Positions 30,031 to 38,060 of a stretch of DNA of 64,000 bases are shown here, piece after piece. This DNA is from Nocardioides marmotae (GTDB taxonomy: Bacteria > Actinomycetota > Actinomycetes > Propionibacteriales > Nocardioidaceae). The position numbers and the translations under genes were made by a program. The notes under the pieces are model-generated. The model was not told where the DNA came from. It saw only the letters and a list, made by a program, of their open reading frames with translations, and did not search any database. Each line of letters opens with the position of its first letter. Position 1 is the first letter of the stretch. The stretch spans positions 1,674,001 to 1,738,000 of the forward strand of contig NZ_CP053660.1 in assembly GCF_013177455.1 (NCBI RefSeq), in the 5' to 3' direction.

Positions 30031-31494
30031 GTGCGTAGAGCCAAGATCGTCTGCACCCTCGGTCCCGCCACCTCCTCCCCGCGGCGGATCCGGGAGCTGG
30101 TCTACGCCGGCATGGACGTCGCCCGGCTGAACATGAGCCACGGGTCCCACGAGGACCACGCCGAGGCCTACCGGCTGGTGCGCGAGGCGGCCGACGCCAG
30201 CGGCCACGGGGTCGGCATCTTCGCCGACCTCCAGGGCCCGAAGATCCGCCTGGAGACGTTCGCCGGCGGGCCGGTCCAGCTGCGCCGCGGCCAGGCCTGG
30301 ACGATCACCACGCGCGACGTCCCCGGCGACAGCGAGGCCGCGGGCACGACGTACAAGGGCCTGCCCGGCGACGTCAACGTCGGCGACCCGATCCTCATCG
30401 ACGACGGCAAGGTCCGCCTCCGCGTGACCGGCGTCGAGGGCACGGACGTGCACACCGAGGTCCTCGTCGGCGGCCGCGTCAGCGACCACAAGGGCATCAA
30501 CCTGCCCGGCGTCGCGGTGTCGGTGCCCGCGCTCTCGGACAAGGACGAGCGCGACCTGCGCTTCGCCCTGAGCCTCGCGGTCGACTTCGTCGCGCTCAGC
30601 TTCGTGCGCAGCGCCGAGGACGCCGAGGACGTGCGGCGGATCATGCGCGAGGTCGGCGTCTCGGTGCCGGTCATCGCCAAGATCGAGAAGCCGCAGGCCA
30701 TCGAGAACCTCGACGACGTCGTCGCCGCCTTCGACGGTTTCATGGTCGCTCGCGGCGACCTCGGCGTGGAGTGCCCGCTCGAGGACGTGCCGTTCCTGCA
30801 GAAGCGGATCATCGAGAAGGCGCGGCTCAACGCCAAGCCCGTCATCGTCGCCACCCAGATGCTGGAGTCGATGGTCGGCAACCCCGCGCCCACCCGCGCC
30901 GAGACCTCCGACGTCGCCAACGCCGTCCTCGACGGCGCCGACGCGGTGATGCTCTCGGGCGAGACGAGCGTGGGGGAGTACCCCGTGCATACCGTGGAGA
31001 CGATGGCCCGGATCGTCGAGGCCACCGAGCGCCACGCCCTCGCCGCCGAGGCGGTCGACCGGGTCTCCGCCATCGACTGGGACCCGCACACCAAGGGCGG
31101 CGTGATCGCTAAGGCCGCGCTCGAGGTCGCCGAGCGGGTCGGCGCGCGGTACGTCGTCGCCTTCACCCAGTCCGGCGACTCCGCCCGCCGCATGTCGCGG
31201 CTGCGCGGGTCGGTGCCGGTCCTCGCCTTCACCCCCGAGGCCGCCGTCCGCTCCCAGCTCTCCCTCTCGTGGGGGGTCGAGACCTTCAAGACCGCTCCCG
31301 TCGAGCACACCGACGAGATGGTGCGCCAGGTCGACGAGCAGCTGCTCCGCATCGGGCGGGTCGAGGAGGGCGACCTCGTCGTCATCATCGCCGGCGCCCC
31401 TCCGGGCATCCCCGGCTCGACCAACGCCCTGCGCATCCACCGCATGGGCGACGCCATCAAGGGCGTCGCGCCGGCGTACCGCCGCGCGACCTGA
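30031..31494 (+). CDS. pyk: Pyruvate kinase
   Basis: This enzyme converts phosphoenolpyruvate and ADP to pyruvate and ATP, the last step of glycolysis. The 487-residue protein shows AKIVCTLGPATSS, DVARLNMSHGS, and the active-site Lys/Glu segment VIAKIEKPQAIENLDDVV. The metal site ARGDLGVE and the family signature TQMLESMVGNPAPTRAETSDVANAV follow. The C-terminal allosteric domain is complete. The GTG at 30031 is placed by the -10 element immediately upstream. A minus-strand LAGLIDADG gene ends 4 bases after its stop. Confidence 0.97.
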   Translation: MRRAKIVCTLGPATSSPRRIRELVYAGMDVARLNMSHGSHEDHAEAYRLVREAADASGHGVGIFADLQGPKIRLETFAGGPVQLRRGQAWTITTRDVPGDSEAAGTTYKGLPGDVNVGDPILIDDGKVRLRVTGVEGTDVHTEVLVGGRVSDHKGINLPGVAVSVPALSDKDERDLRFALSLAVDFVALSFVRSAEDAEDVRRIMREVGVSVPVIAKIEKPQAIENLDDVVAAFDGFMVARGDLGVECPLEDVPFLQKRIIEKARLNAKPVIVATQMLESMVGNPAPTRAETSDVANAVLDGADAVMLSGETSVGEYPVHTVETMARIVEATERHALAAEAVDRVSAIDWDPHTKGGVIAKAALEVAERVGARYVVAFTQSGDSARRMSRLRGSVPVLAFTPEAAVRSQLSLSWGVETFKTAPVEHTDEMVRQVDEQLLRIGRVEEGDLVVIIAGAPPGIPGSTNALRIHRMGDAIKGVAPAYRRAT

Positions 31495-31497
31495 GGC

Positions 31498-32277
31498 TCA
31501 CGACTTCGGGCCGATGAGCCGGTCGAGCGCCGCGACCGCGTCGCGGCGGGAGACCGAGGTCGTCCACCGGCCCGACCGGCGCCAGGGGATCCCGGCGAGG
31601 TCGAGGGCCCAGGTGCAGAGGCCGTGGATGTCCTCGGAGCGGTTGCTGAACTGCCACCGCGGGTAGTCGTAGCGCTTCGTGGTCCCCGCGACCGTCCGGG
31701 TCGCCCAGTTGCGCACGCGGGAGCCGTCGGAGTGGAACAGACCGCGCAGGAACGGCCCCGGGTGCGCCGCGACGATCTCGCGCTGCCAGGCCTCCAGCAC
31801 GATCGGGCGCTCGTGCTTCCGGCCGGGGCCGTGCTGGGGGAACAGGCAGGGCCAGTGCTTCCACGAGACCGTGACCACCACGGCACCCGGCACCTGTCGG
31901 GTGTGGGGGCGACCGCCCGGCTTGACCGCTCGCATCAGCTCCTGGATGCGCGCGATGTCAGCGACGTACCGGGCGTCGTCGTAGACGTGCAGTGCGTGGA
32001 CCCCGCGCCGCCCGAGCGAGATGTGGCCGTCGCCGAGGTACCAGCCGAGGAGCTCGGCGTACGCCGGTTCGTCCAGTGGCCCGTCCTCGCACCGCGGGCA
32101 CGGCGGGGCCAGGTGGGTCTGACCTCGCGGTCGGCCGCGCCGTTGGTACTCCCGGCGCCACCGACGGATCGTCTTGACCGCGACGCCGTGGGCCGCGGCG
32201 TTCTCCCGGTCCGGCACGCCGGCGTCCGACGCGCGGAGCGCGCTCTCGACGGTCGCGAGCGGGCGGACGTGGGCCAT
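31498..32277 (-). CDS. HTH plus LAGLIDADG-like protein (free-standing homing-endonuclease-like)
   Basis: This 259-residue protein has an N-terminal helix-turn-helix (about residues 18-48, with AAAHGVAVKTIRRWRREYQ) and a CPRC pair at 60-63. Two LAGLIDADG-type motifs follow: LLGWYLGDGHI (76-86, Asp83) and FLRGLFHSDGS (176-186, Asp184). The two acidic motifs about 100 residues apart are what a single-chain LAGLIDADG fold requires. It is not inside an intein or intron: pyk on one side and tRNA-Leu on the other are intact. It could be a domesticated DNA-binding regulator rather than an active nuclease. The ATG at 32277 is chosen because the longer frame runs into the tRNA gene. Confidence 0.8.
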   Translation of the reverse strand: MAHVRPLATVESALRASDAGVPDRENAAAHGVAVKTIRRWRREYQRRGRPRGQTHLAPPCPRCEDGPLDEPAYAELLGWYLGDGHISLGRRGVHALHVYDDARYVADIARIQELMRAVKPGGRPHTRQVPGAVVVTVSWKHWPCLFPQHGPGRKHERPIVLEAWQREIVAAHPGPFLRGLFHSDGSRVRNWATRTVAGTTKRYDYPRWQFSNRSEDIHGLCTWALDLAGIPWRRSGRWTTSVSRRDAVAALDRLIGPKS

Positions 32278-32330
32278 GCGCCGATGCTCGCGGGGCGCAC
32301 CGACAGTGGCGTCGGGGGAGAGGGGAAGGG

Positions 32331-32413
32331 TGCCGGGTGTGGGATTCGAACCCACAAGTCCTTGCGGACAGTGGTGTTTGAGACCACCGCGTATGCCGTT
32401 CCGCCAACCCGGC
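32331..32413 (-). tRNA. tRNA-Leu (anticodon CAA)
   Basis: On the minus strand the acceptor stem GCCGGGT (from 32413) pairs with ACCCGGC, followed by discriminator A at 32331. The anticodon stem is GTGGT/ACCAC with loop CTCAAAC, giving anticodon CAA, which reads UUG. A long variable arm (GTCCGCAAGGAC) and the T arm GTGGGTTCGAATCCCAC are present, as expected for tRNA-Leu. The CCA end is not encoded. No duplicated 3' end suggestive of an attachment site was seen nearby. Confidence 0.95.
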
Positions 32414-32425
32414 AGGGTTCGAGGA

Positions 32426-32455
32426 ACCTTAGCGTCCACCGAGACGGTTCCCGAA
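32426..32455 (-). promoter_or_regulatory. Promoter of tRNA-Leu
   Basis: On the minus strand TTCGGG (32450-32455) and TAAGGT (32426-32431) are separated by 18 bp. Transcription would start a few bases before the tRNA 5' end at 32413. The -35 overlaps the -35 of the divergent 54-aa gene. Confidence 0.55.
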
Positions 32456-32476
32456 AGTCGAGTGGAGCGCTACAGT
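32448..32476 (+). promoter_or_regulatory. Promoter of the 54-aa gene (leaderless)
   Basis: TTCCCG (32448-32453) and TACAGT (32471-32476) have a 17-bp spacer, and the -10 ends 6 nt before the ATG at 32483. This is one of the clearest leaderless promoters in the window. Confidence 0.6.
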
Positions 32477-32482
32477 TTCAGG

Positions 32483-32647
32483 ATGACCTGGACGAGACCC
32501 TGGCGGTGGGCGGCGGAGAGCAACGAGCGTGCGGTGGCGAACGCCCGGGGGGCCTCCGTCGCGTGCAGCCGCCGGCTCCTCGAGCGGGCCGACGCCGCGG
32601 CGTACGTCGAGCGGGTCGAGGAGGCGCGCGGACGCCGGCCGGCGTGA
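32483..32647 (+). CDS. Small basic protein, 54 residues, unknown
   Basis: The protein starts MTWTRPWRWAAESNERAV and continues as an Arg/Ala-rich helical sequence ending in VERVEEARGRRPA. It has no membrane segment. Support comes from a well-placed promoter with the -10 ending 6 nt before the ATG and from coding-like codon use. I do not recognise a family. It lies between tRNA-Leu (divergent) and pdtaR, 72 bases upstream of the latter, which has its own -10 element. Confidence 0.6.
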   Translation: MTWTRPWRWAAESNERAVANARGASVACSRRLLERADAAAYVERVEEARGRRPA

Positions 32648-32706
32648 TGCCGCGCACGCCGGGCGATCCCGGGTGGCGTCCGGCGGACGGGTGCGCGCGG
32701 CGCCGA

Positions 32707-32712
32707 TACCCT
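32707..32712 (+). promoter_or_regulatory. -10 element of pdtaR (leaderless start)
   Basis: TACCCT ends 7 nt before the GTG at 32720 with no ribosome binding site. No clear -35 was found. Confidence 0.45.
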
Positions 32713-32719
32713 GGGGCCC

Positions 32720-33337
32720 GTGACCGAGCCCTCTGCCGTCCCGAGTGCCAGCAGCACCACGCGCACCGTCGTGATCGCCGAGGACGAGGTGCTCATCCGC
32801 ATGGACCTCGCCGAGATGCTCGGCGAGGAGGGGTACGACGTCGTGGGCCAGGCCGGCGACGGCGCGCGGGCCATCGAGCTGGCCCAGGAGCTGCGGCCCG
32901 ACCTGGTGATCCTCGACGTGAAGATGCCGGTCCTGGACGGGATCGCCGCGGCGGAGGCGATCGCCCGCGACCGGATCGCCCCCGTGGTCATCCTGACCGC
33001 GTTCTCCCAGCGCGAGCTGGTCGAGCGGGCGCGCGACGCCGGCGCGATGGCGTACCTCGTCAAGCCGTTCTCCAAGTCCGACCTGGTGCCGGCGATCGAG
33101 ATGGCGGTGAGCCGGTTCTCCGAGCTCTCCCTGCTCGAGGCCGAGGTCGCCGACCTCACCGAGCGGCTCGAGACCCGCAAGTCCGTCGACCGGGCCAAGG
33201 GGGTGCTCCAGCAGCAGCTCGGCCTCTCCGAGCCCGAGGCGTTCCGCTGGATCCAGAAGACCGCGATGGACCTGCGCCTCTCGATGCGCCAGGTCGCCGA
33301 CGGCGTCGTCGAGCACGGGCCCGGCGTCGCCGGCTGA
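32720..33337 (+). CDS. pdtaR: ANTAR-domain response regulator (PdtaR/Rv1626 type)
   Basis: This 205-residue protein has an N-terminal receiver domain with acidic pocket VVIAEDEVLIRMDLAEML, phospho-acceptor Asp66 in LVILDVKMPVLDG, and Lys in AYLVKPFSKSDL. A coiled linker (about 130-160) precedes a C-terminal ANTAR domain, which has VDRAKGVLQQQLGLSEPEAF then IQKTAMDLRLSMRQVADGV. ANTAR domains bind paired hexaloop RNA hairpins and act by antitermination. Its partner in mycobacteria is the kinase PdtaS, which is not in this window. Position near pyk and polA matches the Rv1626 neighbourhood. Confidence 0.88.
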   Translation: MTEPSAVPSASSTTRTVVIAEDEVLIRMDLAEMLGEEGYDVVGQAGDGARAIELAQELRPDLVILDVKMPVLDGIAAAEAIARDRIAPVVILTAFSQRELVERARDAGAMAYLVKPFSKSDLVPAIEMAVSRFSELSLLEAEVADLTERLETRKSVDRAKGVLQQQLGLSEPEAFRWIQKTAMDLRLSMRQVADGVVEHGPGVAG

Positions 33338-33449
33338 CGTCCGGTCGGGCACGTCCGCCCACGTCACCACGCAGGTCACCGCCACATCACGGTCCGGTAA
33401 AGGCCGGGCGAGGGTGCCCTGATGTGCCCCAGGCCACTCGCCGTCCCCC

Positions 33450-33455
33450 TAGACT
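33450..33455 (+). promoter_or_regulatory. Candidate -10 element of the liv operon
   Basis: TAGACT lies 43 bases before the livH TTG start. The -35 is not recognisable. The leader includes GGGAGGA as the ribosome binding site. Confidence 0.4.
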
Positions 33456-33498
33456 CTCCGCGCGGTGCCCGCCGGGTGCCTTGGATGGGAGGACCGGT

Positions 33499-34863
33499 TT
33501 GAAGTCTCGTCACCACGTCCGCACGACCGGTGCGCGGGCCGCGAGGAAGGGTCTGGTCGGTGCGCTGCTGCTGTGCCTGCTGGTCCCGCTCCTGCTGCTG
33601 AGCAGCACCTCGAGCGCGACAGCGGCCACCCTGTGCCTCCCCAAGCCGGACGAGACGGGCTGCATCAGCGGCACCGTGGGCTCCCGGGCCGAGCCCGTCG
33701 CCGGCGTCGACGTGATCCTGCGTGACGCGGAGGGCGCCGAGGTCGAGACCGTGACGACCGAGGAGGACGGCAAGTTCAGCTTCGCCGTCACCGAGGCGGG
33801 GGAGTACTTCGTCGTCCTCGACGAGGAGACGCTGCCCGACGGCCTCGAGCAGCTCCCGCCGCGCGCGGCCATCGCCGGCCCCGACGGGTCGGTCAAGGTC
33901 ACCGCGAAGCTCGGCTCCTCGGTCTCCCCGATCGTCGAGGTCCGCGACGAGGACTACGACGCCGGGGGTGTGTCGTTCGGCGACCAGATCGCCCAGTCGG
34001 TGGTCAACGGGCTGCGCCTCGGCCTGCTCCTGGCCCTGGCCTCGCTCGGCCTCTCGCTCATCTACGGCACCACCGGCCTCTCGAACTTCTCCCACGCCGA
34101 GCTGGTGACGCTCGGCGGCATGGTCGCCTACGGCCTGGTGAACCTCGCCGGGATCAACCTGTGGGTCGGCATCGTGCTGACCACGGTGATCTGCGCCGCC
34201 GCCGGCTACCTCCAGGACCGCCTGCTCTGGCAACCGCTGCGCCGCCGCGGGCTGGGCCTGACCCAGCTGATGATCGTGACCATCGGTCTCGCGCTGGCCG
34301 CGCAGTACGCCTACCAGTTCTTCGTCGGCGCCTCGCTGCAAAAGGTCGTGGTGCGCGACTTCGGCACCACCAGCTTCGGCCCGGTGACGCTGACGAACCT
34401 CTCCTTCCTCGCGATGGGCGTCGCGATCGTGGCGATCGCCGCCGTCGGCTTCGTGCTGCTGCGCACCCGCATCGGTCAGGCCACCCGCGCGGTCTCCGAC
34501 AACCCCGCGCTCGCGGCCGCCTCGGGCATCGACGTGGACAAGATCATCCGGCTGGTGTGGACGGCCGCGGCCGGTCTCGCCGGCCTGGCCGGCGTGCTCT
34601 ACGCGCTGGTCATCAGCAACGGCATCCGGTGGGACACCGGCATGCAGATCCTGCTGCTGCTGTTCGCCGCCGTCACCCTGGGTGGCCTCGGTACGGCCTT
34701 CGGCGCCTTCGTCGGCTCGATCATCATCGGGCTCGTCGTGGAGCTGGCCGGACCGCTGGGCGCGCCCGGTGACCTCAAGTACGCCGTTGCCCTCGGCATC
34801 CTGATCGTGCTGCTGCTGGTGAGGCCTCAGGGCATCCTCGGCCGCGCCGAGCGGGTCGGCTGA
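33499..34863 (+). CDS. livH: Branched-chain amino acid ABC permease LivH with N-terminal extracytoplasmic domain
   Basis: This 454-residue LivH-family permease starts at TTG 33499, supported by GGGAGGA 8 nt upstream. A signal-like hydrophobic segment (about 19-43) leads to a domain of roughly 90 residues. That domain reads GCISGTVGSRAEPVAGVDVILRDAEG then GKFSFAVTEAGEYFVVLDEE, which resembles carboxypeptidase-regulatory/Cna-B beta-sandwich repeats. The LivH core follows from about residue 155 (VVNGLRLGLLLALASLGLSL, YGTTGLSNFSHAELVTLGG). Plain LivH is about 300 residues, so the extra domain is an added module, perhaps contacting the binding protein. livM, livG and livF follow in order. Confidence 0.93.
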   Translation: MKSRHHVRTTGARAARKGLVGALLLCLLVPLLLLSSTSSATAATLCLPKPDETGCISGTVGSRAEPVAGVDVILRDAEGAEVETVTTEEDGKFSFAVTEAGEYFVVLDEETLPDGLEQLPPRAAIAGPDGSVKVTAKLGSSVSPIVEVRDEDYDAGGVSFGDQIAQSVVNGLRLGLLLALASLGLSLIYGTTGLSNFSHAELVTLGGMVAYGLVNLAGINLWVGIVLTTVICAAAGYLQDRLLWQPLRRRGLGLTQLMIVTIGLALAAQYAYQFFVGASLQKVVVRDFGTTSFGPVTLTNLSFLAMGVAIVAIAAVGFVLLRTRIGQATRAVSDNPALAAASGIDVDKIIRLVWTAAAGLAGLAGVLYALVISNGIRWDTGMQILLLLFAAVTLGGLGTAFGAFVGSIIIGLVVELAGPLGAPGDLKYAVALGILIVLLLVRPQGILGRAERVG

Positions 34864-34883
34864 GAGGGAGAGGGACTCTACGC

Positions 34884-36092
34884 ATGGACACCATCCTCGA
34901 CATCCTCAGCGCGGTCATCCGCGAGGCGATCAGCCCCGGCACCGCCGCGGTCGCCATCGCCGTCATCGGCCTGAACCTGCACTTCGGCTACACCGGCCTG
35001 CTCAACTTCGGCCAGTCCGGCTTCATGCTCCTGGGTGCCTACGGCTTCGCGATCTCGCTGGTCCACGACATCCCGCTGCCGCTGGCCGTGCTCATCGGGC
35101 TCGGGCTGGCCTTCGTCTTCGCCCTGGTCCTCGGCATCCCGACCCTGCAGCTACGTGGTGACTACCTGGCGATCGTGACGATCTCCGCAGCGGAGATCAT
35201 CAGGTTCGTCGGACGGCTCTCGAACCTCAAGGAGCTCACCGGCGGCGCCCAGGGCATCCAGGGCCGCACCTACCAGCCGGCGTTCGTCGAGCTGTCGTTC
35301 TTCGGTGACGGCGCCTTCACCCTGGCGCCGTTCAACTACACCGACGTCGCCGACGGGGCCGGCTGGGTCCGCGCCCTCGGCGGCCTGGTCTTCGTCGCCT
35401 GCGTCGTGGCGATCGTCGTCCTGGTACGCCGCGCCAAGCGCGGCGACGCCCCGGGCGCCGACGCGTCCGAGCGTCGTCGCTCGACGATGCACAAGCTGCT
35501 CGTCGTGGTGCTCGTGCTCGTCGGCCTCTACGCGCTGTTCTTCGCGATGCCGGTCACCTACAACCGCTCCGGCGTCAACGGCTGGTGGGTCCGCGCGGTG
35601 GCCTGGACGCTGGTCGCGATCAGCACGCTGATCATCTACCTGCTGGTCCGCAGCCCCTGGGGCCGCCTGCTCCGCGGCGTCCGCGAGGACGAGGACGCCA
35701 TGCGCAGCCTCGGTCGCAACGTCTTCGCGATCAAGATGCAGTCGCTGGTCATCGGCGGCCTGTTCGGCGCCCTGGGCGGCATGGTCTACGTGCTCGCCTC
35801 GACCGTGCAGCCCGACGCGCTCGGCCGCCAGATCACGTTCTTCGCCTACACCGCGCTGCTGCTCGGTGGCGCGGCGACGATCTTCGGGCCGGTGCTGGGT
35901 ACCGTGCTGTTCTTCTCCGCCCGCATCCTCATCCGTGAGTCGGCGCGTGCCTACGTGCCCGACAGCATCATGAGCAGCCAGCAGACCGAGCAGTTCTCCT
36001 TCATCGTCGTCGGTGTCGCCCTGGTCCTGCTCGTGATCTTCCGACCACAAGGAATCCTCGGCAACAAGAGGGAGCTCCGGTTCAATGTCTGA
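34884..36092 (+). CDS. livM: Branched-chain amino acid ABC permease LivM
   Basis: This is the second membrane subunit of the liv transporter, 402 residues. It shows the LivM signature NLHFGYTGLLNFGQSGFMLLGAYG and LQLRGDYLAIVTISAAEIIRF. The EAA-like loop GRLLRGVREDEDAMRSLGRNVFAIKMQSLVIGG contacts the ATPases. A basic insert (about 182-205, RRAKRGDAPGADASERRR) lengthens a cytoplasmic loop relative to short LivM proteins. The ATG at 34884 follows GAGAGGGAGAGGG. Its stop lies 8 bases inside livG. Confidence 0.93.
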   Translation: MDTILDILSAVIREAISPGTAAVAIAVIGLNLHFGYTGLLNFGQSGFMLLGAYGFAISLVHDIPLPLAVLIGLGLAFVFALVLGIPTLQLRGDYLAIVTISAAEIIRFVGRLSNLKELTGGAQGIQGRTYQPAFVELSFFGDGAFTLAPFNYTDVADGAGWVRALGGLVFVACVVAIVVLVRRAKRGDAPGADASERRRSTMHKLLVVVLVLVGLYALFFAMPVTYNRSGVNGWWVRAVAWTLVAISTLIIYLLVRSPWGRLLRGVREDEDAMRSLGRNVFAIKMQSLVIGGLFGALGGMVYVLASTVQPDALGRQITFFAYTALLLGGAATIFGPVLGTVLFFSARILIRESARAYVPDSIMSSQQTEQFSFIVVGVALVLLVIFRPQGILGNKRELRFNV

Positions 36093-37065
36093 GACCACCA
36101 CCAGCGCGTCGTCGCTGGCCGACCCGGCCGCGCGCCGCGCGCTCATGTCCGGCGTCGCGCCCGAGCCGGGCTCGGCCAAGCCGGACCCGATCCTCAAGGT
36201 CGACAAGATCGAGCGGCGCTTCGGCGGCATCACCGCCGTCGACGTCGAGCACCTCGAGGTCCAGCGCGGCATCATCACCGCGCTCATCGGCCCCAACGGC
36301 GCCGGCAAGACGACCTTCTTCAACCTGATCACCGGCTTCGACAAGCCCAGCTCGGCCGGCTCCGGCGCGCACTGGGAGTTCGACGGCCGGGCGCTGAACA
36401 AGACGTCGGCCTCGAGCGTCGCCCAGGCCGGCATGGTCCGCACCTTCCAGCTCACCAAGTCGCTGAACCGGATGACGGTGATGGACAACATGATGCTGGG
36501 CGCGCAGGACCAGGACGGTGAGAACCTGCTGAAGTCGGTCTTCAAGCCGCTGTGGCGCGGCCAGGAGAAGCAGGTCGAGGAGAAGGCCAAGGAGCTGCTC
36601 GACCGGTTCAAGCTCCTGGAGAAGAAGGACGACTACGCCGGCAGCCTCTCCGGCGGCCAGCGCAAGCTCCTCGAGATGGCCCGGGCCCTGATGAGCGACC
36701 CGAAGATGATCATGCTCGACGAGCCGATGGCCGGGGTGAACCCGGCCCTGACCCAGTCGCTGCTGGGCCACATCCAGTCGCTGCGCGACGAGGGGATGAC
36801 GGTGCTCTTCGTCGAGCACGACATGCACGTCGTCCGCCACATCTCCGACTGGGTCGTCGTCATGGCCGAGGGCCGCGTCGTCGCCGAGGGCACCGCCGAC
36901 ACCGTGATGTCGAACCAGGCCGTGATCGACGCCTACCTCGGCGCCCACCACGACACCGACCTCGGTGACGACGAGGTCCTCAGCGAGAGCGCGCTCGAGG
37001 AGATCGAGGCGGAGGTGCGCGCCGACGAGGCGGCGCACGAGAAGCACGAGGGAGACAAGTCGTGA
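36085..37065 (+). CDS. livG: Branched-chain amino acid ABC ATPase LivG
   Basis: This 326-residue ATPase has Walker A GPNGAGKTT, the Q-loop in GMVRTFQLTKSLNRMTVMDN, signature LSGGQRKLLEMARALM, Walker B MIMLDEPMAGVNP, and switch His in VEHDMHVV. The N-terminus is about 40 residues longer than usual. The C-terminus carries an acidic extension after AYLGAHHD (DLGDDEVLSESALEEIEAEV) typical of some actinobacterial LivG proteins. It overlaps livM by 8 bases and livF by 4. Confidence 0.94.
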   Translation: MSETTTSASSLADPAARRALMSGVAPEPGSAKPDPILKVDKIERRFGGITAVDVEHLEVQRGIITALIGPNGAGKTTFFNLITGFDKPSSAGSGAHWEFDGRALNKTSASSVAQAGMVRTFQLTKSLNRMTVMDNMMLGAQDQDGENLLKSVFKPLWRGQEKQVEEKAKELLDRFKLLEKKDDYAGSLSGGQRKLLEMARALMSDPKMIMLDEPMAGVNPALTQSLLGHIQSLRDEGMTVLFVEHDMHVVRHISDWVVVMAEGRVVAEGTADTVMSNQAVIDAYLGAHHDTDLGDDEVLSESALEEIEAEVRADEAAHEKHEGDKS

Positions 37066-37853
37066 CCCAGACCCAGACCGCCTCGCCGGCGGCCGGCTCC
37101 CAGCAACCGGTCATCGAGGCCACGGACCTCGTGGCCGGCTACCTGCCGGGCGTGAACATCCTCAACGGCTGCAGCCTGGTCGCCCACCCCGGCGAGATGA
37201 TCGGCATCATCGGCCCGAACGGCGCCGGCAAGTCCACCCTGCTCAAGGCGATGTTCGGGCTGGTGAAGATCCACTCCGGCAGCGTGACGCTGCACGGTGA
37301 GGACATCACCAACTCCCGCGCCAACCGGCTCGTGCAGATGGGCGTCGGCTTCGTGCCGCAGACCAACAACGTCTTCCCCTCGCTGACCATCGAGGAGAAC
37401 CTGCGGATGGGGCTGTTCCTGCGGCCCAAGAAGCTCCAGGAGCGGCTCGGTGCGATGTGGGACCTGTTCCCGACGCTGCACGAGCGGCGCGACCGCAGCG
37501 CCGGAGCCCTGTCGGGCGGCGAGCGGCAGTCGCTGGCGATGGCCCGCGCGCTGATGATGGAGCCCAAGGTGCTGCTGCTCGACGAGCCCTCCGCGGGCCT
37601 GTCGCCGGTGCGCCAGGACGAGACGTTCATCCGGACCCGCCAGATCAACAAGACCGGCGTGTGCGTGGTGATGGTCGAGCAGAACGCCCGCCGCTGCCTG
37701 CAGATCTGCGACCGCGGCTACGTCCTCGACCAGGGCCGGGACGCCTACAGCGGCACCGGCCGCGAGCTCGCCAACGACCCCAAGGTGATCGAGCTGTACC
37801 TCGGCACGCTCGCCAAGGACGTCGACGACCAGCGCCAGGGAGGCGAGGCCTGA
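37062..37853 (+). CDS. livF: Branched-chain amino acid ABC ATPase LivF
   Basis: This second ATPase of the transporter has 263 residues. Motifs are Walker A GPNGAGKSTLLKAMFGLV, Q-loop GVGFVPQTNNVFPSLTIEENLRMG, signature LSGGERQSLAMARALMM, Walker B VLLLDEPSAGLSP, and MVEQNARRCL, which has Gln in place of the switch histidine as is common in LivF. It ends with IELYLGTLA. The GTG overlaps livG. A strong hairpin follows 25 bases after the stop. Confidence 0.95.
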   Translation: MTQTQTASPAAGSQQPVIEATDLVAGYLPGVNILNGCSLVAHPGEMIGIIGPNGAGKSTLLKAMFGLVKIHSGSVTLHGEDITNSRANRLVQMGVGFVPQTNNVFPSLTIEENLRMGLFLRPKKLQERLGAMWDLFPTLHERRDRSAGALSGGERQSLAMARALMMEPKVLLLDEPSAGLSPVRQDETFIRTRQINKTGVCVVMVEQNARRCLQICDRGYVLDQGRDAYSGTGRELANDPKVIELYLGTLAKDVDDQRQGGEA

Positions 37854-37878
37854 GCGCAGGCCCGCCCCACGACGTACC

Positions 37879-37913
37879 GACGCCGCCCACCCGGTCTCCG
37901 GGTGGGCGGCGTC
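37879..37913 (+). terminator. Terminator of the liv operon
   Basis: A perfect 16-bp GC stem (37879-37894 with 37898-37913) has a 3-base loop TCT and is followed by GTCGTTTCC. It lies just after livF. Confidence 0.85.
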
Positions 37914-37979
37914 GTCGTTTCCCCACGTGCTCAGGCCGGCGCTCGGGCACGTGCTCGGGCAGCTGCCCAGGGCAAGCAA

Positions 37980-38011
37980 CAGGGCCCCGGACCGTGAGGT
38001 CCGGGGCCCTG
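37980..38011 (-). terminator. Hairpin downstream of the substrate-binding protein gene
   Basis: A perfect 14-bp stem (37980-37993 with 37998-38011) has loop GTGA. It is positioned 50 bases beyond the stop of the minus-strand substrate-binding protein and probably ends its transcript in the convergent gap. Confidence 0.75.
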
Positions 38012-38060
38012 CTGGTGTGGTGCGGGTCGACCCGCCACCGTTGACCGTGAGGTCAGGAGG

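Noticed and set aside
32331..32413. tRNA-Leu as an integration site for a genomic island
   Set aside because: No duplicated tRNA 3' end, integrase or phage gene was found nearby; neighbouring genes are housekeeping.
31624..33498. Upstream extension of the livH frame through the tRNA and pdtaR
   Set aside because: The frame crosses a tRNA gene and other coding regions and has no similarity there; the TTG at 33499 has a strong ribosome binding site.
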